A DNA stretch of 64,000 nucleotides from Streptomyces sp. NBC_01478 (lineage in GTDB: Bacteria; Actinomycetota; Actinomycetes; Streptomycetales; Streptomycetaceae). The DNA is taken from contig NZ_CP109444.1 in the NCBI RefSeq assembly GCF_036227225.1, positions 6,925,501-6,989,500 of the forward strand, given 5' to 3'. The notes beneath the pieces are model-generated. The model was not told the DNA's origin. It saw only the letters and a list, made by a program, of their open reading frames with translations, and made no database searches. This document shows, piece after piece, positions 1 to 8,574 of this stretch; within the stretch, counting starts at the first letter, position 1, and every line of letters begins with the position of its first letter. The position numbers and the translations under genes were made by a program.

Positions 1-57
1 GCGTCCGGGGAGAGGGGTGTGGCCATGGGGTGCCTTTTCGGTCGGGAGATGGGCATG

Positions 58-90
58 AAAAAACCCGGGCCGGGGGTGGGGGCTCGGGTT
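58..90 (-). terminator. Terminator closing the tail operon
   Basis: Read on the minus strand, a G+C-rich stem (AACCCG pairing with CGGGTT, extended by GCC/GGC after one mismatch) is followed by six T residues. It lies about 80 bases beyond the stop of the last tail gene and marks the probable 3' end of the tail operon inside this window. Confidence 0.75.
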
Positions 91-110
91 GTGTGCGGAG
101 TGCGGGTGGG

Positions 111-180
111 TGGGGGCTGGTCGCGCCCACGCGGCGGTAGCCGCATATTCGATACAGCCTCGCGCCCCTAAGAGGCGACT
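111..180. repeat. Streptomyces-type intergenic repeat, copy A
   Basis: Begins TGGGGGCTGGTCGCGCCC, then a short GCGGCGG/AGCCGC inverted repeat, and ends in CGCGCCCCT. The same design recurs at 49743-49821, and a shorter relative with the GGCTGGTCGCGC core occurs at 52631 and 53281. It lies between the tail terminator and the last tail gene, a typical place for such palindromic elements. Its function is unknown. Confidence 0.7.
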
Positions 181-572
181 TCGTCGCCTGAACCGTCGCC
201 GGAACCGCCGTCCCCCGGCGTCCACTTGGCGCTCAACGCCGTATAAGCCGCCGTGTTGTCCACGAAGTTGGCCAGGGCTGCAGCGACCACGCTCTGGATC
301 GCTGTCTGGTCGGGGACGACCATGGCTGTGCCGATGGGCATGATCGTGGTGCGGGCGCTGCCGCGGATGGCGGAGCCGTTGGCGCCGGTTTCGGTGAACT
401 GGGCGGCCACTGTCACGGGGGCGTAGGTGCCGCTGACCGAGTCGGGGGCGATGATGCTGTTGTAGCTGGAGTCGGAGACGTTGACGTAGATCGTGTGGCC
501 GGCCTCGGTGATGGTGGCTCGGCCTGCGAAGTCGATGGCCAGGCCCCAGGGTTGGGTCGTGTCGATGTCCAT
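168..572 (-). CDS. Tail-locus protein, 134 aa, unknown function
   Basis: Last gene of the tail operon, 18 bases after its neighbour. I recognise no family. The protein is polar and rich in Ala, Thr and Val with no membrane segment, and ends in a Gly/Asp/Ser-rich tail (about residues 118-134). The middle (residues 25-110) has alternating hydrophobic and small residues, as in beta-rich structural proteins. By position it may be a small tail-tip or fibre-associated protein; that is inference. The ATG is preceded by an AAGGGA element. Confidence 0.6.
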   Translation of the reverse strand: MDIDTTQPWGLAIDFAGRATITEAGHTIYVNVSDSSYNSIIAPDSVSGTYAPVTVAAQFTETGANGSAIRGSARTTIMPIGTAMVVPDQTAIQSVVAAALANFVDNTAAYTALSAKWTPGDGGSGDGSGDEVAS

Positions 573-590
573 AAGTGGTGGTGTCCCTTC

Positions 591-1286
591 TCAGGTCTGG
601 CGGCCGTACATCAGGATCGGGTTGGCGTAGACCGTGCCGGAGGCGCTGGTGACCTGGGCCTGGACCTCGACCTTGAGCTGGGTGCCGTAGACCGAGCCGA
701 AGTCGGAGCTGATCGGGGCCTCGTAGATGAAGTCCGTGCCGGCGGCGACCGTGCTGCCCCACTGGGCGCCGTTGACGAGGACCTGGACGGAGCCGGTGGC
801 GCCGGAGCTGGCGCGGGTGTTCATGACCAGGCGCATCTTCGGCTGCCAGACGACGTTGTAGGACATCGCGATCGTCGTCATCGTCGTCAGCGAGGTCTGC
901 GGCCAGCGGGCCGTGTTCGAGTCCTGTGGTGGCAGCATGTTCAGCCAGGGGCGGGCCAGGCCGCCGGTGTTGATGTCGTCGGAGACGATCTCGCGCTCCG
1001 CCTTGTCGTAGAGGCGCAGCGGTTGCAGGGAGCCGGCGGTGCCGTCGCCGTTGTACATGCTCAGCGCCAACTGGCCGGTCTGGCGGCGGAGTTCGACGCG
1101 GTACTCGTTGGTGCCGGGCCACTTGCCGACCTTGAAGACCGGCGAGCCGGACGACGGGCCGACCTCCAGGGTGCCGCCCGTGACCGTGTTGAGGGCGGGG
1201 CGGGTGTTCACGGCGGTGGAGAGCTGCTGGATGCGGCGTTCCATCTGAGTGAGCCGGTCGATGATGTCTTCGGGGAGCTGGGGCAT
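591..1286 (-). CDS. Tail-tip or fibre-like structural protein, 231 aa
   Basis: The ATG overlaps the stop of the upstream hub gene (TGATG) and has AGGAGG before it, so translation is probably coupled. The first 35 residues (PQLPEDIIDRLTQMERRIQQL) form a heptad-like amphipathic helix, a likely trimerising coiled coil. The rest is beta-rich, with GSSPVFKVG-like and RLYDKAERE elements and a C-terminal jelly-roll-like stretch. A short coiled coil plus beta domain is common in phage tail needles and fibres. The exact family is not recognised; the assignment rests on operon position and architecture. Confidence 0.6.
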   Translation of the reverse strand: MPQLPEDIIDRLTQMERRIQQLSTAVNTRPALNTVTGGTLEVGPSSGSPVFKVGKWPGTNEYRVELRRQTGQLALSMYNGDGTAGSLQPLRLYDKAEREIVSDDINTGGLARPWLNMLPPQDSNTARWPQTSLTTMTTIAMSYNVVWQPKMRLVMNTRASSGATGSVQVLVNGAQWGSTVAAGTDFIYEAPISSDFGSVYGTQLKVEVQAQVTSASGTVYANPILMYGRQT

Positions 1287-2419
1287 CAGACCTCCTCCAG
1301 GTAGAGGTCGGCGGTGTCGGGGCGGCCGCGCTGGGCGGGGCTGACCTTGACGCCGATGATCCGGTAGCGGGTGTCGAGGTCCTCGGCGTACCACTCGTCG
1401 GTGATCCGGATGCGGACCGTGCGGCCGATCAGCGCGGCCGGGACCAGGTCGTCGAGGCGCACGCTGATCTCGGGGATCACCACCGCGCCGGTGGCCGCGG
1501 CCAGTTCGGTGCGGGCGAGCGCGGTCAGGGTGGCCGTGTCGGTGATGTCGTTGTGGTCCGAGGTCAGGTCGATGCGGGGGTAACCCGCTTGTCCGATCAG
1601 GTCGTTGGCCACCGCGACCGTGGAGCACAGGGGGCGGGACTCGCTGGCCTGGTCCGTGTTGGTGGAGGCGCCTCGGGCGCGGTCCGTGGTGCCGCCGCGG
1701 GTCGCGTCGCGCGGGAAGGAGTACGACAGGATCGTGCCCGGCCGGTCCATCACCAGGTCGGTGGCGCCGGTGAGGATCTTCGGGCTGCCGAGCCGGAGGC
1801 GGCGTACCCGGGCTCCGGTGGTCGGGTCGGTGTACACCGAGATGTAGTGCTCGAAGCCGTTCTCCAGCGCGGCCAGGGCGTCCAGCGCGTCGAGATAGAC
1901 CGTCTCGTCGCCGTCGCGGTAGCTCGCCGCGCGGGTCACCCCGGAGGTCTCGGTGCCGTAGCTGACGCCGATGTCGCCGCCTGGGAGCGCGGTCTGGAGG
2001 TCCGTCCACAGGGCGCGGGCCACGTCCAACTGGTCGCCGGTCAGGGCCAGTTCGTAGTCGGGGTCGTATTCGGGCGTGGTCGCCCGGATCAGGCGGCGGC
2101 TCGCGTACGACTCGAAGGTCGCCGCCTGGATGCCGAGGGTGAGGACGCCCTGGTCGTCGCTCTGCAGGGTGCTCGTCCAGACGATGCCGCCCCACCACAG
2201 GTCGCTGCCGCGCTGGAGGTAGACCGAGGTGCGGCCCTCCTCGATACGGCGGACCCGGGCGGCCATCGCCGTGTCCGGGACGGGGATGGTGCCGGAGAGC
2301 GAGCCGGCCTTGCCGATGTAGTCGTCGACGGTGACATCCCGTAGGGGGAGGATGTCGATCGTCCTGTCGGTGCGCAGATCGCAGAAGATCGCCCGGTAGG
2401 GCGTGTTGACGGTCGTCAT
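1286..2419 (-). CDS. Tail hub protein, siphovirus Gp37-like, 377 aa
   Basis: Resembles the Siphovirus ReqiPepy6 Gp37-like family of tail-associated baseplate hub proteins in actinophages. Visible features are an N-terminal beta domain with YIGKAGSLSGTIPVPD (about residues 34-49), WWGGIVWTS (about 75-83), a central helical insertion and a C-terminal segment ending in RYRIIGVKVSPAQRGRPDTA. Proteins of this type form the ring below the distal tail protein. Starts overlap on both sides (ATGA with the upstream fibre gene, TGATG with the downstream gene), so it lies in a tightly coupled operon. Placement after the fibre genes rather than directly after Dit is unusual. Confidence 0.7.
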   Translation of the reverse strand: MTTVNTPYRAIFCDLRTDRTIDILPLRDVTVDDYIGKAGSLSGTIPVPDTAMAARVRRIEEGRTSVYLQRGSDLWWGGIVWTSTLQSDDQGVLTLGIQAATFESYASRRLIRATTPEYDPDYELALTGDQLDVARALWTDLQTALPGGDIGVSYGTETSGVTRAASYRDGDETVYLDALDALAALENGFEHYISVYTDPTTGARVRRLRLGSPKILTGATDLVMDRPGTILSYSFPRDATRGGTTDRARGASTNTDQASESRPLCSTVAVANDLIGQAGYPRIDLTSDHNDITDTATLTALARTELAAATGAVVIPEISVRLDDLVPAALIGRTVRIRITDEWYAEDLDTRYRIIGVKVSPAQRGRPDTADLYLEEV

Positions 2420-3516
2420 GCGGCGGCCTCGTAGGTCGCCGAGCCGAAGATGGTGTGGCCGCTCGCCCAGGTCCACGGGGTGAGGGAGTCCACTCCGCCG
2501 GTGTTGGTGAGGGCGACGGCGGTGCCCTGGCCCGAGGCGGTGACGAGTTCGAAGGCCCCGGTGGTGGTGGGGTAGAGCCGGGCCATGACGCGGTTGCCGG
2601 CGGTGTTGGCCGACATCTCCGCGAAGCCGATCGACATACGGGTCGCGGCCGCGGCGACCGGCAGCGAGAAGCGCCAGTTGTCGCCGGTGGTGGGGCTGGT
2701 GCCGAAGGAGGTGGTGGTGCCGAAGACGATCTGGAAGTTCAGGTGCACGGTCGTGCCGAACTTCACGTACCGGCAGCTCAGGCTCGCGTTGCCGAAGGAC
2801 GGGGTCGCCGATCCGGTGTTCGTGGTCCACGCCGGGGTCCAGTTCTGCCAGGTCGGCAGGACCGGGTAGTCGGCCCAGGCGGTGCCGCTCCAGCGCTGCA
2901 GCTGGCCGTTCAGGTCGCGGTACTGGCCGGGATAGGAGCCGTTGGCGGTGTCCGTGGTGATCGGGAGGATGCCGCCGACGCCGACCGTGGCGGTGCGCCG
3001 GCCGGTGAGACCGGTGGTCCACGGGATGCCGCCGGTGCCCGAACTCGTACCGGCCGGCACGGTGACCTCGAACAGCGGGAGCGAGACGTCCGGGGGCGTG
3101 GGTACGGCCGGGGTGGCCGACGGGGTGCCCTTCACGATCTCCATGACTGCCTCGGTGCGGCCCGAGCCGTCGTAGACGTCGTCGTAGATCCGCAGGACGA
3201 GCAGGTCGATCCGGCCGTACTGGGCGTCGCCGTCCGCGAAGGTCACGTTCTCGAACTCGGTCAGCGCGATCGGGTAGGCGCCCCGGCTGTCGGTGGACTG
3301 CACGATCGCGCGGCCGGGGCTGACGGTGCCGCTCATGGTGCCGGTGGTGCCGGTCAGGGTGAAGCCGTTGATGCGGTACAGGCCGGTGGCCGACCCCGGC
3401 AGGATGCCGGAGCGGGTCTGGACGGCCGAGGTCGGGGTGAGGGCGCCGAGGGAGATGAGCCTGGTGTCCTCGCGGGACTGGCCGTCCGGGGACAGCCAGC
3501 CGGAGCGTATGGCCAT
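2416..3516 (-). CDS. Fibre-like tail protein, paralogue 3 (366 aa)
   Basis: Third of three tandem paralogues. The N-terminal region (about residues 1-180) carries the shared GWLSPDGQSREDTRL opening, FADGDAQYGRIDLLVLRIYDD and the GGIPW motif. One GSYPGQYRDLNGQLQRWSGTAW module follows. The C-terminal domain (about 215-366) is related to paralogue 1, with a YVKFGTTVHLNFQI strand pattern seen in phage fibre tips. The start is preceded by AAAGGAG. The conserved head probably attaches to the tail and the C-terminus binds a surface ligand; that split is inference. Confidence 0.7.
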   Translation of the reverse strand: MAIRSGWLSPDGQSREDTRLISLGALTPTSAVQTRSGILPGSATGLYRINGFTLTGTTGTMSGTVSPGRAIVQSTDSRGAYPIALTEFENVTFADGDAQYGRIDLLVLRIYDDVYDGSGRTEAVMEIVKGTPSATPAVPTPPDVSLPLFEVTVPAGTSSGTGGIPWTTGLTGRRTATVGVGGILPITTDTANGSYPGQYRDLNGQLQRWSGTAWADYPVLPTWQNWTPAWTTNTGSATPSFGNASLSCRYVKFGTTVHLNFQIVFGTTTSFGTSPTTGDNWRFSLPVAAAATRMSIGFAEMSANTAGNRVMARLYPTTTGAFELVTASGQGTAVALTNTGGVDSLTPWTWASGHTIFGSATYEAAA

Positions 3517-3568
3517 GGTTGAACTCCTTTGGGAGGGAGGGGGGTTGGGGGAGCGTCTCCGCGCGCAG

Positions 3569-4765
3569 TCAGGCGACCGGGTCTGCGCGGAGGTAGATCG
3601 TGTCGAACCAGCCGGGGACCGTGGAGGACGAGGATCGGTGCATGGCGGTGATCGTGTAAGTCGAGCCGACGGCAAGGGAGTTGAGCCGCAACTGGGTCGA
3701 GACCGACCGGGGGTAGGCGCCCGAGCCGGACGCGGCCCGTTCGTCGTCCGCCGCCCACACCACCGTGGTGCCCAGGGTGACCTGCGGGGACATGTGAGCG
3801 GTTGTGGTCTCACTGCTCGTCGTGTAGACGCGTGCGCCTACGCCGATGATCACCGAACCGGACGGCGGGGCCGTGAAGTTGAGGGTCAGGGCGGTGACGG
3901 CGCTGTCCGTGAGCGCGGCCGTGTACGTCGTCGACGTGGTGTAACCCGCGTCCAGCGACTGCGCGAACACCGGGCCGGGGACGGCGGGTTGCCAGGCGGT
4001 GCCGTTCCAGCGCTGGAGCTGTCCGGCGGAGGTGTCCCGGTACTGGCCTGTGTAGCCGCCGGTGCTCAGCACGCCTGCCGGGGCGATACCGCCGATCGCC
4101 TTCGGATACGGCACCCAGGCCGTTCCGCTCCAGCGCTGGAGGGAGTTGGAGTTGTCGCTGTCCTGGTACTGGCCGGGGTAACTGCCCGCCACCGCACCGT
4201 TGTTGTACACCGGGAGGATCCCGCCGGCCGAGACCAGCGTGGTCCGCAGGTCCGTGTTCGCGGTGGCCCACGGGATGCCACCGGTGCCCGCGCTCGCTCC
4301 GGCCGGGACGGAGACCTGGAACAGGAGCAGGGCCAGGGTGGGGACGGCCGGTGCGGTGGGTACGGCGGCGGGGGTGCCCTGGACTGTCTCGACCACGGCC
4401 TCGGTGCGGCCGGAGCCGTCGGCCTCGTCGTCGTAGATGCGCAGCACTACCAGGTCTATACGGCTGTACTGGGCGTCGCCGTCCGCGAACGTCACCGTGA
4501 TGTTCTCGTCGACGGCGACCGGGTAGGCGCCCTGCGCGGCGGTTCCCTGGATGACGGCCCTGCCGGGTTGGACGACCGCGGTCATCGTGCCCGTCGTGCC
4601 GCTCATCCACAGGCCGCCCACCCGGTACAGCCCGTCGTAGGTGCCCGGCAGGACGCCGGAGCGGGTCTCCAGCGGGCCGGACGGGGTGGTCGCGCCGAGC
4701 GCGGTGAGGCGGGTGTCCGACCGGCTCTGGCCGTCCGGTGACAGCCATCCGCAACGAACGGTCAT
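3569..4765 (-). CDS. Fibre-like tail protein, paralogue 2 (398 aa)
   Basis: Shares with its two neighbours the GWLSPDGQSRSDTRL N-terminus, the FADGDAQYSRIDLVVLRIYDD block and GGIPW. It has two GGIxPA...GQYxD...LQRWxGTAW modules (about residues 185-270). The C-terminal 130 residues (Thr/Ser-rich, ending in TIYLRADPVA) differ completely from those of paralogues 1 and 3, so the tip domain appears to have been exchanged. ATG overlaps the stop of paralogue 1 (ATGA). Receptor-binding or adhesin role is inferred from tail context. Confidence 0.7.
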   Translation of the reverse strand: MTVRCGWLSPDGQSRSDTRLTALGATTPSGPLETRSGVLPGTYDGLYRVGGLWMSGTTGTMTAVVQPGRAVIQGTAAQGAYPVAVDENITVTFADGDAQYSRIDLVVLRIYDDEADGSGRTEAVVETVQGTPAAVPTAPAVPTLALLLFQVSVPAGASAGTGGIPWATANTDLRTTLVSAGGILPVYNNGAVAGSYPGQYQDSDNSNSLQRWSGTAWVPYPKAIGGIAPAGVLSTGGYTGQYRDTSAGQLQRWNGTAWQPAVPGPVFAQSLDAGYTTSTTYTAALTDSAVTALTLNFTAPPSGSVIIGVGARVYTTSSETTTAHMSPQVTLGTTVVWAADDERAASGSGAYPRSVSTQLRLNSLAVGSTYTITAMHRSSSSTVPGWFDTIYLRADPVA

Positions 4766-5985
4766 GACGCGGATTCGTACGTGCCGTGGATCGACAGCAC
4801 GTCGCCGGTGCCCCAGACGACCGGGTCCGACTTGTCCCAGATGCTGCCGTTGACCGCGAGGGTGTCGCGCAGCGAGCGGACGTAGCCGGTGGTGCCCGTC
4901 ACCGCGAGCAGGCCGCTGCCCTGGTAGAACAGGTTGGCCGACGAGTCGAAGTACTCCGCGTTCAGGACCCGCCCGTCCAGCTTCCACGTGGGGGTGCCGA
5001 CCGGGGCGACCGGCAGGCGGAACGTCCAGTTGGCGTTGACGTCCTGGGCGGTCAGGTTCGTCGTCGAACCGATCTTCAGATAGATCCGGACGTGTACGAC
5101 CGTTCCCAGCTTCGTGTACGACCCCGCCAGCGTGCCGTTGCCGATCACGGGTGCGGTGCCGGTCTCGGCGCCCCACACCGGGGTGTAGTCGGTCCAGGTC
5201 GGCGACGGCAGGTAGCTCACCCAGGTCGTGCCGTTCCAGCGTTGCAGGACCCCGGCGGAGGTGTCCCGGTACTGGCCCGTGTAGCTCGCGGTGGTGACCG
5301 CGCCGGCCGGGGCGATGCCGCCCAGCGCGCTCGGGTACGACACCCACGCCGAGCCGTCCCAGCGCTGGAGCGCGCCGCCGGAGTCGCGGAACTGGCCCGG
5401 GTAGGCGCCGGTGCCGGTCTCGCCGTACGCGGGCAGGATGCCGCCGATCGCGACGACGGGGGTGCGCAGGTCGGTGACGTCGGTGCTCCAGTTGATGCCG
5501 CCCTTGCCGGCGCTCATGCCGGCGGCGACCCTGACCTGGTAGATCGCGAGGCCGGTGCCGGGGACCAAGGGGGCGGTCGGGGTGGCTGCCGGGGTGCCCT
5601 TGACGATCTCCAGGGCGGCCTTCGTCTGGCCGGAGTTGTCGTAGAGGGAGTCGTAGATCCTGAGGACGACCAGGTCGATGCGGGGGTTGGTCGCGTCGCC
5701 GTCGGCGAAGGCCAGGGGGGCCGGTTCGGGGAGGGTGACCGGGTAGGCGCCCCGGGTGGCGCCGGCCGCGATGACGGCGCGGCCCTCGTGGACGGTCGCC
5801 GTCATCGCGCCCGAGGCGCCCTCCATCCAGAAGCCGGACATGCGGTTGAGGCCGTCGTAGGAGCCCGGGAGGATGCCGGAGCGGACTTCGAGGGGGTTGG
5901 CGGGGGTGGTCGCGCCCAGTTGGGTCAGCCGGGTGTCCTCGCGGGTCTGGCCGGTCTCGGCCACCCATGAGCTGCGGAGGTTCAT
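4762..5985 (-). CDS. Fibre-like tail protein, paralogue 1 (407 aa)
   Basis: First of the three tandem paralogues after Dit. The N-terminal part (about residues 1-180) contains SSWVAETGQTREDTRL, RSGILPGSYDGL and FADGDATNPRIDLVVLRIYD. Two GQFRD/GQYRD...LQRWNGT modules follow (about 185-265). The C-terminal domain (about 268-407) starts TWTDYTPVWGAETGTAPVIG and contains YTKLGTVVHVRIYL, like many phage fibre tips. AGGAGA precedes the ATG. A 349-bp gap upstream suggests that the fibre genes could have their own promoter. The role is inferred from context. Confidence 0.7.
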   Translation of the reverse strand: MNLRSSWVAETGQTREDTRLTQLGATTPANPLEVRSGILPGSYDGLNRMSGFWMEGASGAMTATVHEGRAVIAAGATRGAYPVTLPEPAPLAFADGDATNPRIDLVVLRIYDSLYDNSGQTKAALEIVKGTPAATPTAPLVPGTGLAIYQVRVAAGMSAGKGGINWSTDVTDLRTPVVAIGGILPAYGETGTGAYPGQFRDSGGALQRWDGSAWVSYPSALGGIAPAGAVTTASYTGQYRDTSAGVLQRWNGTTWVSYLPSPTWTDYTPVWGAETGTAPVIGNGTLAGSYTKLGTVVHVRIYLKIGSTTNLTAQDVNANWTFRLPVAPVGTPTWKLDGRVLNAEYFDSSANLFYQGSGLLAVTGTTGYVRSLRDTLAVNGSIWDKSDPVVWGTGDVLSIHGTYESAS

Positions 5986-6064
5986 GTACGGGTCTCCTGT
6001 GGTGGGGCGGGGTGGGGTGGGAGTGGGGGTGCTGTGGGGGCGCCCGCTGGTGGTGCGTGGGTCG

Positions 6065-6174
6065 GGGTCGTGGCGGTACGGCGAGCCCGCCGCAGGTTGC
6101 GCCCCTCTGGGGTTGCCACAGTCGAACGGGTGGGGACCAGGTACGCGGCGGGCTGCGCCGTACCGCCACGACCC
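6065..6174. repeat. Long inverted repeat between Dit and fibre genes
   Basis: Arms of about 29 bases (6065-6093 and 6145-6174) are complementary except for one inserted base; the core is TCGTGGCGGTACGGCG against CGCCGTACCGCCACGA. The 51-base middle contains GCGCCCCTCTGGGG, reminiscent of Streptomyces intergenic repeats. This is the main feature of the 349-bp non-coding stretch 5986-6334. It could be a termination or processing structure, or a mobile-repeat remnant. Confidence 0.7.
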
Positions 6175-6334
6175 GCTCCCGTTGAGATGGCGGCTGCGGG
6201 TCGTGGTCCATCCCGCTCCATCCCGGTCTGTTCCAGGCGGGGGTAAGGGGGGTGCAGTTCACCCGCCACCGACCCGCCCTCGGCACGGTGTACGTCTTGG
6301 ACCCGGACCAGCCGGTGACGTCACCGTCACGGGA

Positions 6335-7267
6335 TCACCAGTCGGCCGAGCGCCAGCGCACCGAGAGCTGTGCGCCCGTGTCGTAGGTGTCGGGGCGGAA
6401 CGCCAGCTCGGCTCGGCCCGGTTCGAAGGCGAAGAGTTCTTCCGGGCTGCTGTCCGCTGCCGCGGTGTGGCGGCGGGAGGCCGTGGAGTTGAGGGTGACT
6501 GTGCCGGCCGCTGTGTCCACGACCAGTTCGTCGCCGGTCGCCAGTCCGATCTCGTAGCGCAGGCGTCGGCCCGAAGTCCGGTCCGTGACCGTGGGGTTGG
6601 TGCACGGGCCGGTGAAGGTCAGGATCGGGTGGGTGGGTGCCGAACCGGAGTTGTCCGCGCCCACGTCACCCGTGGACGAGGCCTGGCCCCAGTACAGCGG
6701 CCAGGTCAGCGGCCAGGTGAGGCCGCTCTCCGGCTGCGGGGCGCCGGTGACGGCCGTCTGCTCGTCGACCGTGTAGCGGCGGGGGTCGGTGGCGTACCAC
6801 TGCACGGATGCCTTGGAGACGCCCTGGGTGGTGTACGTCCGGTCCGCTGCGAGGACGCGCTGGCTGACCCGGGCTCGGACGGCCAGGGTCTCGCCGTGCA
6901 GCCGTACCGCCAGCCAGCGCTCCGAGTCGCCTAGCAGCAGGGCCTGGCGCAGGGCGCGCATCGCGGAGAGGGAGGACGCGGTGTCGTCGCTCGTCGGTAC
7001 GGTCCACACCGAGCCGCCCACCTTGCGGGGCTTCGCGTAGCGCGCGCCCGGCCAGGCGCCGTGCGCGGTCGGGTGGTCGGCGTCCGTCGTGTCGTAGTCC
7101 GGCAGGTCCTCCCAGCCGGTCAGGCCGTCACTGCCGATCTCGTACGGCGTACCGGGGCCGAGCAGCAGTCCGGCCCACTGCATCTGCCCGTCGCGGGTGA
7201 TGAGTGAGCCGGGGGGTACGTCGTCGGTGGTGAGTGTGGTGAGTGTGGTGGATGTCTGATCGGCCAT
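6335..7267 (-). CDS. Distal tail protein (Dit-like), 310 aa
   Basis: Matches the siphovirus distal tail / tail-component pattern. An N-terminal beta-rich domain with MQWAGLLLGPGTPYEI (about residues 29-44) is followed by a KPRKVGGSVWTVPT stretch. The C-terminal galectin-like half contains PTHPILTFTGPCTNPTV and the GDELVVDTAAGTVTLN strand pair typical of this family. Dit proteins form the hexameric hub joining tail tube and tip. It follows the tape-measure genes, the canonical order. GAGG precedes the ATG. Length (310) is normal for actinophage Dit. Confidence 0.8.
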   Translation of the reverse strand: MADQTSTTLTTLTTDDVPPGSLITRDGQMQWAGLLLGPGTPYEIGSDGLTGWEDLPDYDTTDADHPTAHGAWPGARYAKPRKVGGSVWTVPTSDDTASSLSAMRALRQALLLGDSERWLAVRLHGETLAVRARVSQRVLAADRTYTTQGVSKASVQWYATDPRRYTVDEQTAVTGAPQPESGLTWPLTWPLYWGQASSTGDVGADNSGSAPTHPILTFTGPCTNPTVTDRTSGRRLRYEIGLATGDELVVDTAAGTVTLNSTASRRHTAAADSSPEELFAFEPGRAELAFRPDTYDTGAQLSVRWRSADW

Positions 7268-7302
7268 TTGGGCCTCACCTCGCAGTCAGGGTGCGTGCCG
7301 TT

Positions 7303-8574
7303 TCATGCGCGGGCGTGGGCGGAGGCCAGGAAGAGGAGGTCGGCCGCGGTGCCGTGGGCGCCGGTGCCGTTGCTCTCGTGGAACTCCTGGATGCGGTGGG
7401 CGGGTTGGGGCCGCGTGCGGCTTCTGCGGGACAGGGCGCGCCGGCGGTCCAGGGCGGTGAGGGACAGGACCTTGCCGGTGCGTGCGCCGGGTACCGCGAT
7501 GCCGCCCTCCGCGAGCATCGGGATCTTGCTCAGGTGCACGCCGAACTTCTTGCCGAGGATGCTGAAGCTGATTTTGTTCAGGCCGTCGATCACCCAGTTC
7601 GCGAAGGCGACCAGGCCCTCGATGGGTCCCTTTACGACTCCGGCTACGGTCTGTGCGCCGGTCGTGACGAACTGGCCCATCGCGCGCAGGGTGTTGGCGG
7701 TGGCGTCCTTGATCCGGGTGAAGCCGCGGGGGATCTCCTTGGTGATCCAGTTCAGGGCCGGCTTGACGGCGTTCTTGAAGCCGCTCCAGATCGCGGACAC
7801 CCTGCCGCTCAGGGCGCGGGTGTCGCCGGTGGTCAGTGCTCTGGCGGCGGCGAAGCCGGTGTTGATGACCGTGCCCAGGACGGAGAGGGTGGTGGTGATG
7901 AGGGTGAGGTAGCCGGTGACGTAGGTGTTCACCGCGCCGGCGATCAGTTTGAGGATCGGGCCGAGGATCGTGAGGTAGCTCTGGACGTACTTCAGGATCA
8001 GCGTGGCCAGTTGGTCCATCAGGCGTTGGCCGGTCTCGGAGTTCAGGGCGATGTCCAGCAGCCAGCCCGCCAGCGGGAGGAGCAGGCCTGCCACGAAACC
8101 GATCGGGTTGGCTCGGGTGAGGGCGTTGACGACGATCATCACGCCGGAGCCGATGGTCATGGCCGTGCCGAAGGTGTCGAGGAGGCCGCCCAGGACACCG
8201 GAGGCTGCGATGAGGGTGCCGACGACGGCGAAGACTCCGCCCAGGCCTGTGGTGAGTCTGCCGAGGGATTTTCCGGCGGACCTGCCCCTGGTGGCGGTGG
8301 ACTTGATGCCGGACGTGGCGGTGGTGGCGGTCTGGGCGGTTCTGGTGACGGAGCGGGCGGTGGTGTCGGCGTTCGTCTTGATCTGTTGTACGGCGGTGGT
8401 GGTCTGGGCGGCACCGGGGGCGAGGCGGTCGATGCCGGCGATGGCGTCCTTGAAGCGGCCGGTGACCGAACGCAGGGTGGTGACACTCTGCTCGGCCCGG
8501 GACCTCAGGGACTTGACGGCGGGCAGCAGACCCCCGACCGGGTTGGCCGGAACAGCGCCGAGTGCGGCACTCAT
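7303..8574 (-). CDS. Short tape-measure-like protein 2, 423 aa
   Basis: Structural tail-length protein candidate. The N-terminal 90 residues are helical and Thr/Ala/Arg-rich (coiled-coil-like), followed by several hydrophobic helices (about residues 95-280, for example VFAVVGTLIAASGVLGGLL). The C-terminal region has GKKFGVHLSKIPMLAEGGIAVPG and an ending, GTAADLLFLASAHARA, matching the end of the neighbouring gene product. The ATG overlaps the upstream stop (ATGA). The pair probably arose by duplication. Much shorter than usual phage tape measures, implying a short tail if functional. Confidence 0.7.
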   Translation of the reverse strand: MSAALGAVPANPVGGLLPAVKSLRSRAEQSVTTLRSVTGRFKDAIAGIDRLAPGAAQTTTAVQQIKTNADTTARSVTRTAQTATTATSGIKSTATRGRSAGKSLGRLTTGLGGVFAVVGTLIAASGVLGGLLDTFGTAMTIGSGVMIVVNALTRANPIGFVAGLLLPLAGWLLDIALNSETGQRLMDQLATLILKYVQSYLTILGPILKLIAGAVNTYVTGYLTLITTTLSVLGTVINTGFAAARALTTGDTRALSGRVSAIWSGFKNAVKPALNWITKEIPRGFTRIKDATANTLRAMGQFVTTGAQTVAGVVKGPIEGLVAFANWVIDGLNKISFSILGKKFGVHLSKIPMLAEGGIAVPGARTGKVLSLTALDRRRALSRRSRTRPQPAHRIQEFHESNGTGAHGTAADLLFLASAHARA

